Shown piece by piece: positions 9,185 through 17,954 of a stretch of DNA of 64,000 bases; position 1 is the stretch's first letter, and each line of letters starts with the position of its first letter. The translations under genes were made by a program, and so were the position numbers. Source of the stretch: Hyphomicrobiales bacterium (lineage in GTDB: Bacteria; Pseudomonadota; Alphaproteobacteria; Rhizobiales; Xanthobacteraceae); the NCBI GenBank assembly GCA_016713235.1, contig JADJPN010000001.1:744001-808000 (forward strand). Reading direction: 5' to 3'. The notes under the pieces are model-generated. The model did not search any database. It worked only from the letters and a program-made list of their open reading frames with translations, and was not told the origin of the DNA.

Positions 9185-9880
9185 CTATTGCTGGTAGCGC
9201 GTGAAGTCGATCCGGAACAAGCCGGGGTCAGGACGCGTCTTGGAATCAAGATCGTAGACCGAGACAGTAGTGTCGAAGCCCTGCGGATCGGTGATCGTCC
9301 ACTGCTTCAATTGGTTGTCCTTCGCGCCGAACAGCATGCGCAAACGATGCGTGCCTGCGATCTGCGATTTCTCTTCGATCACGATCGTCACGAAGAGATC
9401 GTCCTGAAAAACGCTCGTGATGTTGCTGTCGCGCAGGAGGTCGATTTTGTCTGCCAGCAGAAAACGAAGCGGCGTCTGCGAGAGCGGATAGATGTCCTGG
9501 GTTGCCAACGTGCGGTTGCGCACCGCGATCGAAGAGCCATCGGAGACGAGTTCGATAGGGCTCGGCTCCTCATACTGAAAGCGTACGCGGCCCGGCCGCT
9601 GCATGTAGAACACGCCTTCGGTTTTAGAACCATCGGGTCCAATCTGGTGAAACTTGCCGACGAGCGTTGCGGTCGAGTTGAAGAACTTCGTCACGCGCTC
9701 CAGCGAATTGACCTGACGCTGATCCAGTTCGACGCCGGATTTGGTCGTGGCGACGGGCGCGGCTTTGGATTGCTGCTGTGTCTGCGACTTTTTCTCGGGG
9801 GCGTTCTGCGCGAAGGCTCCAGCGCAGAACACGCTCGCGCCCACAAGCAGAATTGCCGAAAACTTCAGCCGATTCATCAT
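9185..9880 (-). CDS. lolA: LolA-family outer-membrane lipoprotein carrier
   Basis: About 231 aa from ATG 9880 (a second ATG follows at 9877), preceded by a good GAGGA ribosome site. A signal peptide is cleaved near AGAFAQ, then a Gln/Lys-rich linker, then the LolA-type fold (GKFHQIGPDGSKTEGVFYM, PGRVRFQYEEPSP). LolA ferries lipoproteins across the periplasm. The family in Rhizobiales is divergent and a more general DUF4292-like carrier role cannot be excluded. It lies between xthA and ftsK on the same strand, a conserved neighbourhood in the order. Confidence 0.8.
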   Translation of the reverse strand: MMNRLKFSAILLVGASVFCAGAFAQNAPEKKSQTQQQSKAAPVATTKSGVELDQRQVNSLERVTKFFNSTATLVGKFHQIGPDGSKTEGVFYMQRPGRVRFQYEEPSPIELVSDGSSIAVRNRTLATQDIYPLSQTPLRFLLADKIDLLRDSNITSVFQDDLFVTIVIEEKSQIAGTHRLRMLFGAKDNQLKQWTITDPQGFDTTVSVYDLDSKTRPDPGLFRIDFTRYQQ

Positions 9881-10037
9881 TTGTCCTCGGAAATGCCGAA
9901 TCACGGGAGGCCGCCGCATGTCGCTAGATAGTACCGGGAGCGGCAAGAATGTAGCGGTTCCTGGAACGGCGTGAACAGCGCCGTTTCATGAATTTTTTCT
10001 AGCGGCCCGCTATGGCGTTTTAGCGACGATTCTTGGG

Positions 10038-12506
10038 TCAATCAGCGCCACCGCCTGCGAGAATCTCGCGCTTTCCGGCATGGTTGGCGGCGGAAATGAC
10101 GCCTTCCATTTCCATCCGTTCGATCAGCGTGGCTGCACGATTATAGCCAATGGAAAGGCGCCGCTGCACATAGGAGGTCGAAGCCTTTTTGTCGCGCAGC
10201 ACGATCGCAACCGCGCGCTCATAGAGGTCGCCCTCCTCGCCCATCGCGCTCTTGTCGAATACCGAATTATCCTCGCCTTCCACCGGCTCGGCGGTGATCT
10301 CCTCGAGATATTCGGGAACGCCCTGTTCTTTCAGGTGACGCACGACGCGCTCGACTTCGGCGTCGGAGCAGAATGGGCCGTGGACGCGCGAAATGCGCGA
10401 GCCGCCGGCCATGTAGAGCATGTCGCCCTGGCCGAGGAGCTGCTCGGCGCCCATTTCGCCGAGGATGGTACGGCTGTCGATCTTCGAGGTCACCTGGAAG
10501 GCGATGCGGGTCGGGAAGTTTGCCTTGATGGTGCCAGTGATCACGTCCACCGACGGGCGCTGTGTTGCCATGAGCAGATGAATGCCGGCGGCGCGCGCCA
10601 TCTGCGCGAGACGCTGGATCGCCCCTTCGATGTCCTTGCCCGCGACCATCATCAGGTCGGCCATTTCGTCGACCACGACGACGATGAACGGTAACGGCTC
10701 GAGATCCATCTCCTCGGATTCGTAGATCGCCTCGCCGGTTTCACGGTCGAAGCCGGTCTGCACCGTACGCTTGATCGAGCTGCCTTTGGCCGCCGCTTCG
10801 ACGACGGCTTCATTGAAGTTCGCGATATTGCGCACGCCGAGCTTCGACATTTTCTTGTAGCGCTCTTCCATCTCGCGCACCGCCCATTTGAGCGCGATCA
10901 CGGCCTTGCGCGGATCGGTGACGACCGGCGAGAGCAGATGCGGAATGCCGTCGTAAACGGAAAGCTCGAGCATCTTCGGATCGATCAGAATGAGACGGCA
11001 CTGCTCGGGCGAAAGCCGATACAACAGCGACAGGATCATCGTGTTGATCGCGACCGACTTACCGGAACCGGTAGTACCTGCGATCAGCAAATGCGGCATG
11101 CGCGCGAGGTCCGCGATCACCGGTTCGCCGCCGATGGTCTTGCCGAGGCAGAGCGGGAGGCTCGACGGCGTGTCGCGGAAATCTTTCGATTCCAGCTGTT
11201 CACGCAGCACGACCTTTTCGCGCTTCGCATTCGGCAGCTCGACGCCGATCGCGTTCTTGCCGGGGATGACGGCGACGCGGGCGGAGACCGCACTCATCGA
11301 GCGGGCGATATCGTCGGCAAGGCCGATCACGCGCGAAGATTTGATGCCAGGTGCTGGCTCGAGTTCGTAAAGCGTGACAACCGGGCCGGGGCTTGCATTC
11401 ACGACCTGACCCTTGACGCCAAAGTCGTCGAGCACGCTTTCCAGCATGCGTGAATTTTCCTCGAGCGCTTTCACGGAAAGCGCGGGCTTCGCGGCGCCGG
11501 CAGCCGCGGCGAGAATGTCAAAAGGCGGAAGTTTATAGGTGCCGCCTCGGCGACGGGGCTTCGTGCGCGATTGCGCAGCAGGCTTCTTGCGCGGCTCCTG
11601 CTCTTCTTCGTCCTCCTCGTATTCTTCCTCGTATTCCTCTTCGTGGTCTTCTTCGTATTCGGCGTTGGCGCCCTTGCCAGGCACAAGCGTAGGCTCGCGG
11701 CGGCCGGCTTTTGCGAGCGGCAATTCGGGCTCGCTTGTGAAGAACGCGGCGAGACGCTCGCGGAGCGAACGCTTCACCTTGGGCGGGCGGCGTCCGGCAA
11801 GGCGCGTACGCACCATGTAAAAGAAATGAAATACGCTGCCGAAGGCGGCGGAGACACGAGAGAAGAAACCAAGACCCTCGCGAATTTCACCGGTTTCGGG
11901 ATCGAAACTTTCTGCGTCTTCCTCTCGCGGCACAGGCTCGCCACGGAAGCCAGCACCCAAGGCAATCGCGAGCGTAAAAATCATCGGCATGCCGAACAGG
12001 AGGCCCATCAGAATACGGCTCGCATTCGCGGTGGAGCCGAGCAGCAGCGAGGGCACAAAGACGAGCGAATCACCGATCGCGCCGCCGAGGCCGGTCGGCA
12101 GCGGCCAGTCCGTGGGCGCGCGAAAGCAGGCGGCAAATCCGCAAGCGAGCAAGACGCCGCCCAGCCAGAACAGAAGCCGCACCCTCCAGCGCGACGGTGC
12201 GCGATGCGTCATCACAAGCCAGCCCCAGACACCGAGCGGGATGAGCAGCGCGAGCGAGCCGAGACCGAGGACCTGCATCATGAAATCGGAGAAGGCGGCA
12301 CCCGCACGGCCCATCAAGTTCTTTACGGTGCCGTCGGTGGCGTAACTAAAGTTCGGATCGGTCGCGGACCAGGTGCCAAGTGCGATGAGGCAAACGGCGA
12401 CGAGCGCGATCAAACCGAAGCCGCGCAATTCCGCGATACGGCGGTGGAATGCGCTCACCACTTCTTCGGGAAACAGGCTTGCGTGTCTGGCTGAGGATTG
12501 GCGCAT
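10038..12506 (-). CDS. ftsK: DNA translocase FtsK
   Basis: 822 aa, a full-length FtsK/SpoIIIE pump that couples division to chromosome segregation. The N-terminus has about four membrane helices. A linker follows with a strikingly acidic tract near residues 280-305 (Glu/Asp/Tyr repeats) and then a basic stretch. The RecA-like motor has Walker A GTTGSGKS near residue 475 and Walker B VVVVDEMADL. The C-terminal gamma winged helix (TSYVQRRLSIGYNRAATLIE) reads KOPS orientation signals. The downstream LolA-like gene is on the same strand. Confidence 0.95.
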   Translation of the reverse strand: MRQSSARHASLFPEEVVSAFHRRIAELRGFGLIALVAVCLIALGTWSATDPNFSYATDGTVKNLMGRAGAAFSDFMMQVLGLGSLALLIPLGVWGWLVMTHRAPSRWRVRLLFWLGGVLLACGFAACFRAPTDWPLPTGLGGAIGDSLVFVPSLLLGSTANASRILMGLLFGMPMIFTLAIALGAGFRGEPVPREEDAESFDPETGEIREGLGFFSRVSAAFGSVFHFFYMVRTRLAGRRPPKVKRSLRERLAAFFTSEPELPLAKAGRREPTLVPGKGANAEYEEDHEEEYEEEYEEDEEEQEPRKKPAAQSRTKPRRRGGTYKLPPFDILAAAAGAAKPALSVKALEENSRMLESVLDDFGVKGQVVNASPGPVVTLYELEPAPGIKSSRVIGLADDIARSMSAVSARVAVIPGKNAIGVELPNAKREKVVLREQLESKDFRDTPSSLPLCLGKTIGGEPVIADLARMPHLLIAGTTGSGKSVAINTMILSLLYRLSPEQCRLILIDPKMLELSVYDGIPHLLSPVVTDPRKAVIALKWAVREMEERYKKMSKLGVRNIANFNEAVVEAAAKGSSIKRTVQTGFDRETGEAIYESEEMDLEPLPFIVVVVDEMADLMMVAGKDIEGAIQRLAQMARAAGIHLLMATQRPSVDVITGTIKANFPTRIAFQVTSKIDSRTILGEMGAEQLLGQGDMLYMAGGSRISRVHGPFCSDAEVERVVRHLKEQGVPEYLEEITAEPVEGEDNSVFDKSAMGEEGDLYERAVAIVLRDKKASTSYVQRRLSIGYNRAATLIERMEMEGVISAANHAGKREILAGGGAD

Positions 12507-12521
12507 GGGTCGCTGTCCAGG

Positions 12522-13778
12522 TTACTTACGGAAGGAAGCAAGACGCGAAAGCGCTTCTTCCGTGATTTTCAGATCGTCGACGAGTGCGACGCGGATGTAG
12601 TTCGCGCCGGGATTTTTTCCGTCGCTGCCGGTTCGCGCGAGATAGCTGCCTGGCACGACGCGGAGCCCGGCGTCCTTGAAAAGATCCTTTGCCGCTGTCT
12701 CGTCGTCGCCAAGTTCGGTGACGTCGAGCCAAAGGAAAAAACCGCCTTCGGGCCGCTGGTGGTTGAAGCGCTGGCCGAGCAGCTTGTCGGCGAGATCGAA
12801 CTTTTGCCGGTAGAGTTTGCGTGTGTCTTCGACGTGATATTCGTCGGAATAGGCGGCGATCGCGACTTCCTGCAGCGGCTCAGGCACTTGTGGCGCGGAG
12901 ACATTGCGAAGTTCTGCGTAAGCAGAAATGAATTTCTCGTCGCCCGCGGCGAAGCCGCAGCGCAGACCCGGCAAGTTCGATCGTTTGGAGAGTGAATTAA
13001 AAGAGATGACGTTATCGAACTTTGCGCCGCAGGCTTCCAGCGCGCCGGTCGGGACTTTGTCGCCCAGCCAGATTTCCGAATAGCATTCGTCAGCGAAAAC
13101 ATAGGTGCCGTACTTGCGGGCACGCGTGATGACCTTCTCCAGCGTTTCGCGCGGCAGCACCGATCCTTGCGGGTTCGCAGGCGAGCAGAGATAGATCGCA
13201 ATCGTGCGCTTCATCAATTCATCGGGGATCGAATCGTAATCCGGAATGAAATTGGTTTCGCGTCTTGCGGGGAGCGCTACGAGCTCGCAGCCGGTCACCT
13301 CCGCGCCCGCGCCGTAAGCCGGATAGAACGGGTTCGGCACGATGATCGCAGGCTTGCCGCCGCGCTCGCCAAGAATTCTTTTCGCCACGATGCCTGCGAG
13401 AAACAATCCTTCGCGGCTGCCGTTCAGCACCAACACTTCTTTATCGGGATCGATTGCGCGTGGAAGTTTGTAGCGCCGGCTTAACCAGTTCGCGACCGAG
13501 GCACGGAAGCGATCCGTGCCGCGCAGCATCGGGTATTTCGCGAAGCCTCCGATGTGGGTCGCGATCACCGGCGCGACAAAGCTTGGCATCGGGTGGCGCG
13601 GTTCGCCGACCGAAAGATTGATCAAGGGCTTGCCGGGCTCGATGCCCGCGAGCAATTCCGTCAGCCGCACGAACGGCGAGCGCACGTTTGCTTGCCGATC
13701 TTGCGCATGCTGATTTTCACCGGCCAGTCCGCTTCCTGCCATGCCCGCCTCAAAGCCCTTTATTCCAGCTACAGACAT
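12522..13778 (-). CDS. Class I/II PLP aminotransferase, DapC-like
   Basis: 418 aa fold-type I aminotransferase. The PLP lysine is in SLSKRSNLPGLRCGF near residue 262, with the usual upstream CSPANPQGS and FADECYSEIW segments. The sequence most resembles succinyl-diaminopimelate aminotransferases (DapC) of Rhizobiales, which act in lysine and peptidoglycan precursor synthesis; substrate assignment from sequence alone is uncertain. The ORF begins with a poorly conserved 25-residue extension, so the real start may be internal. It ends 15 bases before ftsK on the same strand. Confidence 0.8.
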   Translation of the reverse strand: MSVAGIKGFEAGMAGSGLAGENQHAQDRQANVRSPFVRLTELLAGIEPGKPLINLSVGEPRHPMPSFVAPVIATHIGGFAKYPMLRGTDRFRASVANWLSRRYKLPRAIDPDKEVLVLNGSREGLFLAGIVAKRILGERGGKPAIIVPNPFYPAYGAGAEVTGCELVALPARRETNFIPDYDSIPDELMKRTIAIYLCSPANPQGSVLPRETLEKVITRARKYGTYVFADECYSEIWLGDKVPTGALEACGAKFDNVISFNSLSKRSNLPGLRCGFAAGDEKFISAYAELRNVSAPQVPEPLQEVAIAAYSDEYHVEDTRKLYRQKFDLADKLLGQRFNHQRPEGGFFLWLDVTELGDDETAAKDLFKDAGLRVVPGSYLARTGSDGKNPGANYIRVALVDDLKITEEALSRLASFRK

Positions 13779-13825
13779 TAGAAATTGGCGGTTAAGGCCC
13801 GTTTAACCATCGCCGCGCGTGCAAA

Positions 13826-13857
13826 CGAAAACCCCGGCCACAAGGACCGGGGTTTCC
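13826..13857 (-). terminator. Rho-independent terminator after amtB
   Basis: A stem AAACCCCGG / CCGGGGTTT (13829-13837 and 13847-13855) with a 9-base loop. Read on the minus strand it is followed by a T-rich tail (TTTTCGTTT). It sits about 50 bases beyond the amtB stop at 13903 and before the aminotransferase gene, so it should end the glnK-amtB transcript. Confidence 0.8.
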
Positions 13858-13902
13858 TTACTTTTGTAAGGAAGGCCGGGTTTTTGCCCCGGCCGACCAG
13901 AC

Positions 13903-15354
13903 TTAGTTGTAGGCGCGTTCGCCGTGATCGGTGATGTCGAGCCCTTCACGCTCCTGATCCGGAGTCGGACGCAAGCCCACGAGCATCTTCACGATGTAGA
14001 AGAGGACCGCCGAGATGATGCCCGACCACAGGATCGTGACGCCCACGCCCTGCGCCTGGATCAGCACCTGGCCGAAGATATCGTAGGCCGGTGATTCAAC
14101 TTTCAGGATCGGACCCGTGTAGTCGGTAATGCCGACACCACCGAGCGACGGAGCGGCAACGATGCCGGTGCCGATCGCGCCGAGGATGCCGCCGACCGCG
14201 TGAATGCCGAACACATCAAGTGCGTCGTCGTACTTGAAAGCGTTCTTCACGACCGTGCAGAAGAAGAAGCAGACCACGCCGGCGAGGAGGCCGAGAACCA
14301 GTGCACCCATCGCACCGGCAAAACCGGCTGCCGGCGTGATGGCAACAAGACCCGCAACGATGCCTGAAACGAGGCCGAGCAGGCTGGGCTTGCCCTTGAT
14401 GAGCCACTCGATGAGCGTCCAGGAGATCGCCGCCGCTGCCGTAGCAACGAAGGTGTTGACGAAAGCATTGATCGCCGAGCCCGAAGCTTCGAGGTTGGAG
14501 CCGGCATTGAAGCCGAACCAGCCGAACCACAGCATCATGGCGCCGATATAGGTCATGACCAGCGAGTGCGGCGGCATCAGCTCCTTGCCGTAGCCAAGTC
14601 GCTTGCCGACGATGAGCGCGCCAACCAGGCCGGCGATGCCGGAGTTGATGTGCACGACAGTGCCGCCTGCGAAGTCGAGCGCGCCGAGCTTGAAGATGTA
14701 GCCAGCGTCCGCCTGCAAGGCATCAAGTGCGGCTTGCGCCTTTACTTTCGCGTCGCCGGTTGCCACGGCAACGGCCTTTGCAGCGTCCACGAGCGCGTCC
14801 GGTCCCGGCCAGTACCAGACCATGTGCGCGACTGGAAAATAGACGAAGGTCACCCAGAGCGGGATGAATACCGCTACGGCCGCGAATTTCAGGCGTTCGG
14901 CAGTAGCGCCAAGCAGCAGCGAAGCGGTGATCGCGGCGAAGGTCGCCTGGAACATGATGAAAACCAACTCCTGCAACGCGACGCGGTCGGAGAAGGTCAC
15001 GGTTTTGGTGTCGTTGGCGATGCCCGAGAGGAACGCCTTCGAGAAACCGCCGATGAAATCGGAGCCGCCGGTGAAAGCGAGTGAGTAGCCGTAGACCACC
15101 CAGATCAGGATGACGATCGCTACCGTGTAGCCGATCTGCATCAGCATCGAGAGCATGTTCTTCGAACGGACGAGACCGCCGTAGAACAGTGCGAGGCCGG
15201 GAACAGTCATCAATAGAACGACGATGGCCGAGACCATCATCCATACTGTGTCCGCCTTGTTGATCGCTGCGTCCTGCGCGAACGCTGGCTCAACGGCGAA
15301 CACCGCCGCCGCCAGCGCGGCAAAGCCCGCGCCAATAAGTTTCTTGAAAGTCAT
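13903..15354 (-). CDS. amtB: Ammonium transporter AmtB (copy 1)
   Basis: About 483 aa from the ATG at 15354, which has a GGAGAA ribosome site; longer in-frame starts (15369, 15510) would overlap or approach glnK. The protein has a cleavable signal peptide (AFAQDA), eleven membrane helices and the twin pore histidines (VVHINSG near residue 235, FGIHAVGG near 383). Compared with copy 2 it has an extra Ala-rich stretch of roughly 40-45 residues (around residues 195-225) before the DFAGG helix. It is co-directional with glnK 40 bases upstream, the classical pairing in which GlnK plugs the AmtB pore under nitrogen sufficiency. Confidence 0.94.
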   Translation of the reverse strand: MTFKKLIGAGFAALAAAVFAVEPAFAQDAAINKADTVWMMVSAIVVLLMTVPGLALFYGGLVRSKNMLSMLMQIGYTVAIVILIWVVYGYSLAFTGGSDFIGGFSKAFLSGIANDTKTVTFSDRVALQELVFIMFQATFAAITASLLLGATAERLKFAAVAVFIPLWVTFVYFPVAHMVWYWPGPDALVDAAKAVAVATGDAKVKAQAALDALQADAGYIFKLGALDFAGGTVVHINSGIAGLVGALIVGKRLGYGKELMPPHSLVMTYIGAMMLWFGWFGFNAGSNLEASGSAINAFVNTFVATAAAAISWTLIEWLIKGKPSLLGLVSGIVAGLVAITPAAGFAGAMGALVLGLLAGVVCFFFCTVVKNAFKYDDALDVFGIHAVGGILGAIGTGIVAAPSLGGVGITDYTGPILKVESPAYDIFGQVLIQAQGVGVTILWSGIISAVLFYIVKMLVGLRPTPDQEREGLDITDHGERAYN

Positions 15355-15394
15355 GGCAGAATTCTCCATCGCATAGCTATGAGAGTTACGGGGA

Positions 15395-15733
15395 TCAGAG
15401 CGCATCGGCGTTCTGTTCGCCGGTGCGGATCCGCACCGCTTGATCAATCGAGAAGACGAAAATCTTTCCGTCGCCGATCTGGCCGGTCTTGGCGGCCCCG
15501 GTGATCGCATCGATCACCTTCTTCACTTGGTCAGTCGCGATCGCGACCTCGATCTTGAGCTTGGGAAGGAAGTTCACCGCGTATTCAGCGCCGCGATAAA
15601 TTTCGGTGTGACCCTTTTGTCTTCCGTAGCCCTTGACCTCGGTAACGGTCAGTCCGTGTACGCCGATACCGGTGAGGGCATCACGCACCTCCTCCAGTTT
15701 GAACGGCTTGATGATGGCCATGACGATCTTCAT
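15395..15733 (-). CDS. glnK: PII signal protein GlnK/GlnB (copy 1)
   Basis: 112 aa. PII trimer subunit that senses 2-oxoglutarate and ATP/ADP. The T-loop tyrosine (Y51 in YRGAEYAVNF) is the expected uridylylation site, and KGYGRQKGHTE plus the C-terminal GDGKIFVFS are canonical. It is followed by amtB, so GlnK is a better name than GlnB. A sigma-54 type promoter lies about 110 bases upstream, consistent with NtrC control under nitrogen limitation. Confidence 0.93.
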   Translation of the reverse strand: MKIVMAIIKPFKLEEVRDALTGIGVHGLTVTEVKGYGRQKGHTEIYRGAEYAVNFLPKLKIEVAIATDQVKKVIDAITGAAKTGQIGDGKIFVFSIDQAVRIRTGEQNADAL

Positions 15734-15841
15734 TTGGTTCCTGTCCCCCAGTGGTGCCGGAGACAAGGAGCTGCCACCGGACGTTCTGATCGGACTCCGC
15801 CCAAGGGAAATCGCTCCCGGAGGCAAGTCAGGACCTCCCTA

Positions 15842-15857
15842 ATCAAGGGCCGTGCCA
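15842..15857 (-). promoter_or_regulatory. Sigma-54 (-24/-12) promoter of glnK-amtB copy 1
   Basis: On the minus strand the sequence reads TGGCACGGCCCTTGAT, matching the RpoN consensus TGGCACG-N4-TTGCW at all conserved positions except the final GC (GA here). It points toward glnK copy 1 and leaves about 100 bases of leader. Further upstream, TGCACGAATCATGGTCA at about 15998-16014 weakly resembles an NtrC half-site pair; I would not call it a site on its own. Confidence 0.7.
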
Positions 15858-16023
15858 GACCCGGGTGCAGTGCGGGAACCGCTTGATTCGCAAGGGTTTG
15901 GCTGACTCAGAAATGAGCAGCAGGAATTGGTGGTGGCCAGAAAGCCGTAATTTCTGAAGATTTCGCACAGGTTTTAGGCAGCCGTGCGAGGTCTGCACGA
16001 ATCATGGTCAGAGTCAGAGAAAG

Positions 16024-16060
16024 AAAAACGCGCGGCCCAAGCGGGCCGCGCGTTTGGCTT
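16024..16060 (-). terminator. Terminator after amtB copy 2
   Basis: A perfect 13-base stem (AAACGCGCGGCCC at 16027-16039 and its complement at 16044-16056) with an AAGC loop. On the minus strand the downstream side runs into TTTTTCTTT, a T tract. It is placed 20 bases after the amtB copy 2 stop and separates that unit from the glnK copy 1 promoter region (15734-16079), which otherwise holds no gene. Confidence 0.85.
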
Positions 16061-16079
16061 CAGCGGAGCAACTGGAAAA

Positions 16080-17390
16080 TCAGGTGTGCACCGACTCGCC
16101 GTGTTGCGTGATGTCGAGGCCCATGCGCTCGTGATCAAGGCTCACGCGCAATCCGACAAGCAGGTCCACGACTTTCAAAATCACATAGGTAGCAACCGCG
16201 CACCAGACGAAGCAGATGCCGACGCCAATCAGCTGCGTCAGCACCTGTCCGGCATTGCCTTCGAGCAGACCCTGCTGGCCCAGCGGCAATTCTTTCGTGA
16301 CGGTGAAAGCGCCGACCGCGAAGACGCCCGTCAGCACCGTGCCGAGAATGCCGCCGATGCCGTGAATGCCGAAGACGTCGAGCGAATCGTCGTATTTCAA
16401 ACGCTCCTTCAGCCAGGTGCACGCCCAGAAGCAGACGACGCCGGCCGCAAGACCGATGACGACGCCATGCCACGGCAGAACGTAGCCGGAGGCCGGCGTG
16501 ATGGTGCCGAGACCCGCGATCGCGCCGGAGATGATGCCGAGCACGGACGGCTTCCGGCGCGTCCACCACTCCATCATCATCCACGCGATCCCGCCGGAGC
16601 ACGCTGCAAGATGCGTCGCCAGGATCGCCATGCTTGCGCGCGGACTTGCACTGAGCGCAGAGCCGCCGTTGAAGCCGAACCAACCGACCCACAAGAGCGC
16701 GGTGCCGACCGCGGCCATGGTCAGATCGTAAGGCGCGAGATTCTCGGTGCCGTAGCCGCGCCGCGCGCCGAGCACGTAAGCGGCGACGAGACCCGCGACG
16801 CCCGCGTTCAAGTGCACGACGATACCGCCCGCAAAATCCATCACACCCATGCCGGCGAGGAAGCCGCCACCCCAGATCCAGTGCGCGCTCGGGATGTAGA
16901 CGATAAAGAGCCACGCAATGATGAAGAGCAGGAACGCAGAGAAGCGCATGCGGTCGGCGACCGAGCCCGCGATCAGCGCGCAGGTGATGACGGCGAACGT
17001 CATCTGATAGGTCGCAAATAGAGACTCTGGAAGGTTCGATGCAAGCGCGTTCACCGAATCAAGATTGATCCCGGCGAAGAACAGCTTGTCGAGATTGCCG
17101 AGATAGGCGCCGTCCCCGGAGAAGGTCAGCGAATAGCCTGCCATGAACCACAGGATCGAGACGAACATTACAGCCGCGAAGCTCTGCGCCATGGTTGCGA
17201 GCAGGTTCTTCTTGCGCACGAGACCTGCGTAAAACATCGCAAGCCCGGGAATCGTCATCAGCAGCACGAGCGCGGTCGCTGCGATCATCCATGCCGTGTC
17301 GGCGGCGTTGATCGTGCTCGCTTGCGCAAATGCCGGCGTCGCAGCAAAGGCGGCTGTAGCGGCGGAGCCGAAAATCCAAAGGCGTTTCAT
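16080..17390 (-). CDS. amtB: Ammonium transporter AmtB (copy 2)
   Basis: 436 aa. Signal peptide (PAFAQA), eleven helices and the twin pore histidines (VVHLNAG near residue 192, FGIHGIGG near 341). It differs from copy 1 throughout and lacks that copy's Ala-rich insertion, so this is an old paralogue rather than a recent duplication. It follows its own glnK by 36 bases. Two glnK-amtB units in a row suggest transporters with different affinity or regulation; that is inference. Confidence 0.94.
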   Translation of the reverse strand: MKRLWIFGSAATAAFAATPAFAQASTINAADTAWMIAATALVLLMTIPGLAMFYAGLVRKKNLLATMAQSFAAVMFVSILWFMAGYSLTFSGDGAYLGNLDKLFFAGINLDSVNALASNLPESLFATYQMTFAVITCALIAGSVADRMRFSAFLLFIIAWLFIVYIPSAHWIWGGGFLAGMGVMDFAGGIVVHLNAGVAGLVAAYVLGARRGYGTENLAPYDLTMAAVGTALLWVGWFGFNGGSALSASPRASMAILATHLAACSGGIAWMMMEWWTRRKPSVLGIISGAIAGLGTITPASGYVLPWHGVVIGLAAGVVCFWACTWLKERLKYDDSLDVFGIHGIGGILGTVLTGVFAVGAFTVTKELPLGQQGLLEGNAGQVLTQLIGVGICFVWCAVATYVILKVVDLLVGLRVSLDHERMGLDITQHGESVHT

Positions 17391-17426
17391 TGCCGTTCCC
17401 CCAAAGTCGTCGCGCTACGCGGTTTG

Positions 17427-17765
17427 TTAGAGCGCGTTGTTGTCGGTTTCGCCGGTGCGGATGCGGATCGCGCGCTCGACTGAGGTGACGAAAATTTTTC
17501 CGTCTCCGATCTGTCCGGTCTTCGCGGCTTTCACGATGGCATCGACCGCGCGATCGGCGCTGTCGCTCGTCACGACAATTTCGAGCCGTACTTTCGGCAG
17601 GAAATGCACCGCGTATTCGGCGCCGCGATAAATTTCGGTGTGACCCTTCTGGCGGCCATACCCTTTGACCTCGGACACGGTGATGCCTTGTACGCCCACG
17701 GCGGACAGCGCATCGCGCACCTCTTCGAGCTTGAACGGCTTGATGACGGCAATAATGAGCTTCAT
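17427..17765 (-). CDS. glnK: PII signal protein GlnK (copy 2)
   Basis: 112 aa, PII family, with T-loop Y51 (YRGAEYAVHF) and the same KGYGRQKGHTE and GDGKIFVTS landmarks as copy 1. It heads the second glnK-amtB unit. I could not find a convincing sigma-54 promoter in the 190 bases upstream; the best GG/GC pair there has the wrong spacing. The two PII copies differ mainly in the central KVRLEIVVTSDSADRA segment, so both may be functional and heterotrimers are conceivable. Confidence 0.92.
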   Translation of the reverse strand: MKLIIAVIKPFKLEEVRDALSAVGVQGITVSEVKGYGRQKGHTEIYRGAEYAVHFLPKVRLEIVVTSDSADRAVDAIVKAAKTGQIGDGKIFVTSVERAIRIRTGETDNNAL

Positions 17766-17954
17766 GCGTTTCCCCTGCTGCCGGCTTGTTTTCCTGGAAG
17801 CGCGATCCGGCAGAACCCGCCGCCCAAAAGTGAGGCGGCTTTCGGTGCCGAGATTATCGGCGTTCAGCAGGAATTTTAAGCGGGCAGGCGGGAACGGCGC
17901 CGCTTTTTGAGCGAACGTGCCATGCGCGGGATTTTTGAGTTTTTCGGTGCCGTT

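Noticed and set aside
17766..17950. Sigma-54 promoter for glnK copy 2
   Set aside because: The best candidate (CGGCACCGAAAGCCGC on the minus strand) lacks the GC at the correct distance from the GG and was not accepted.
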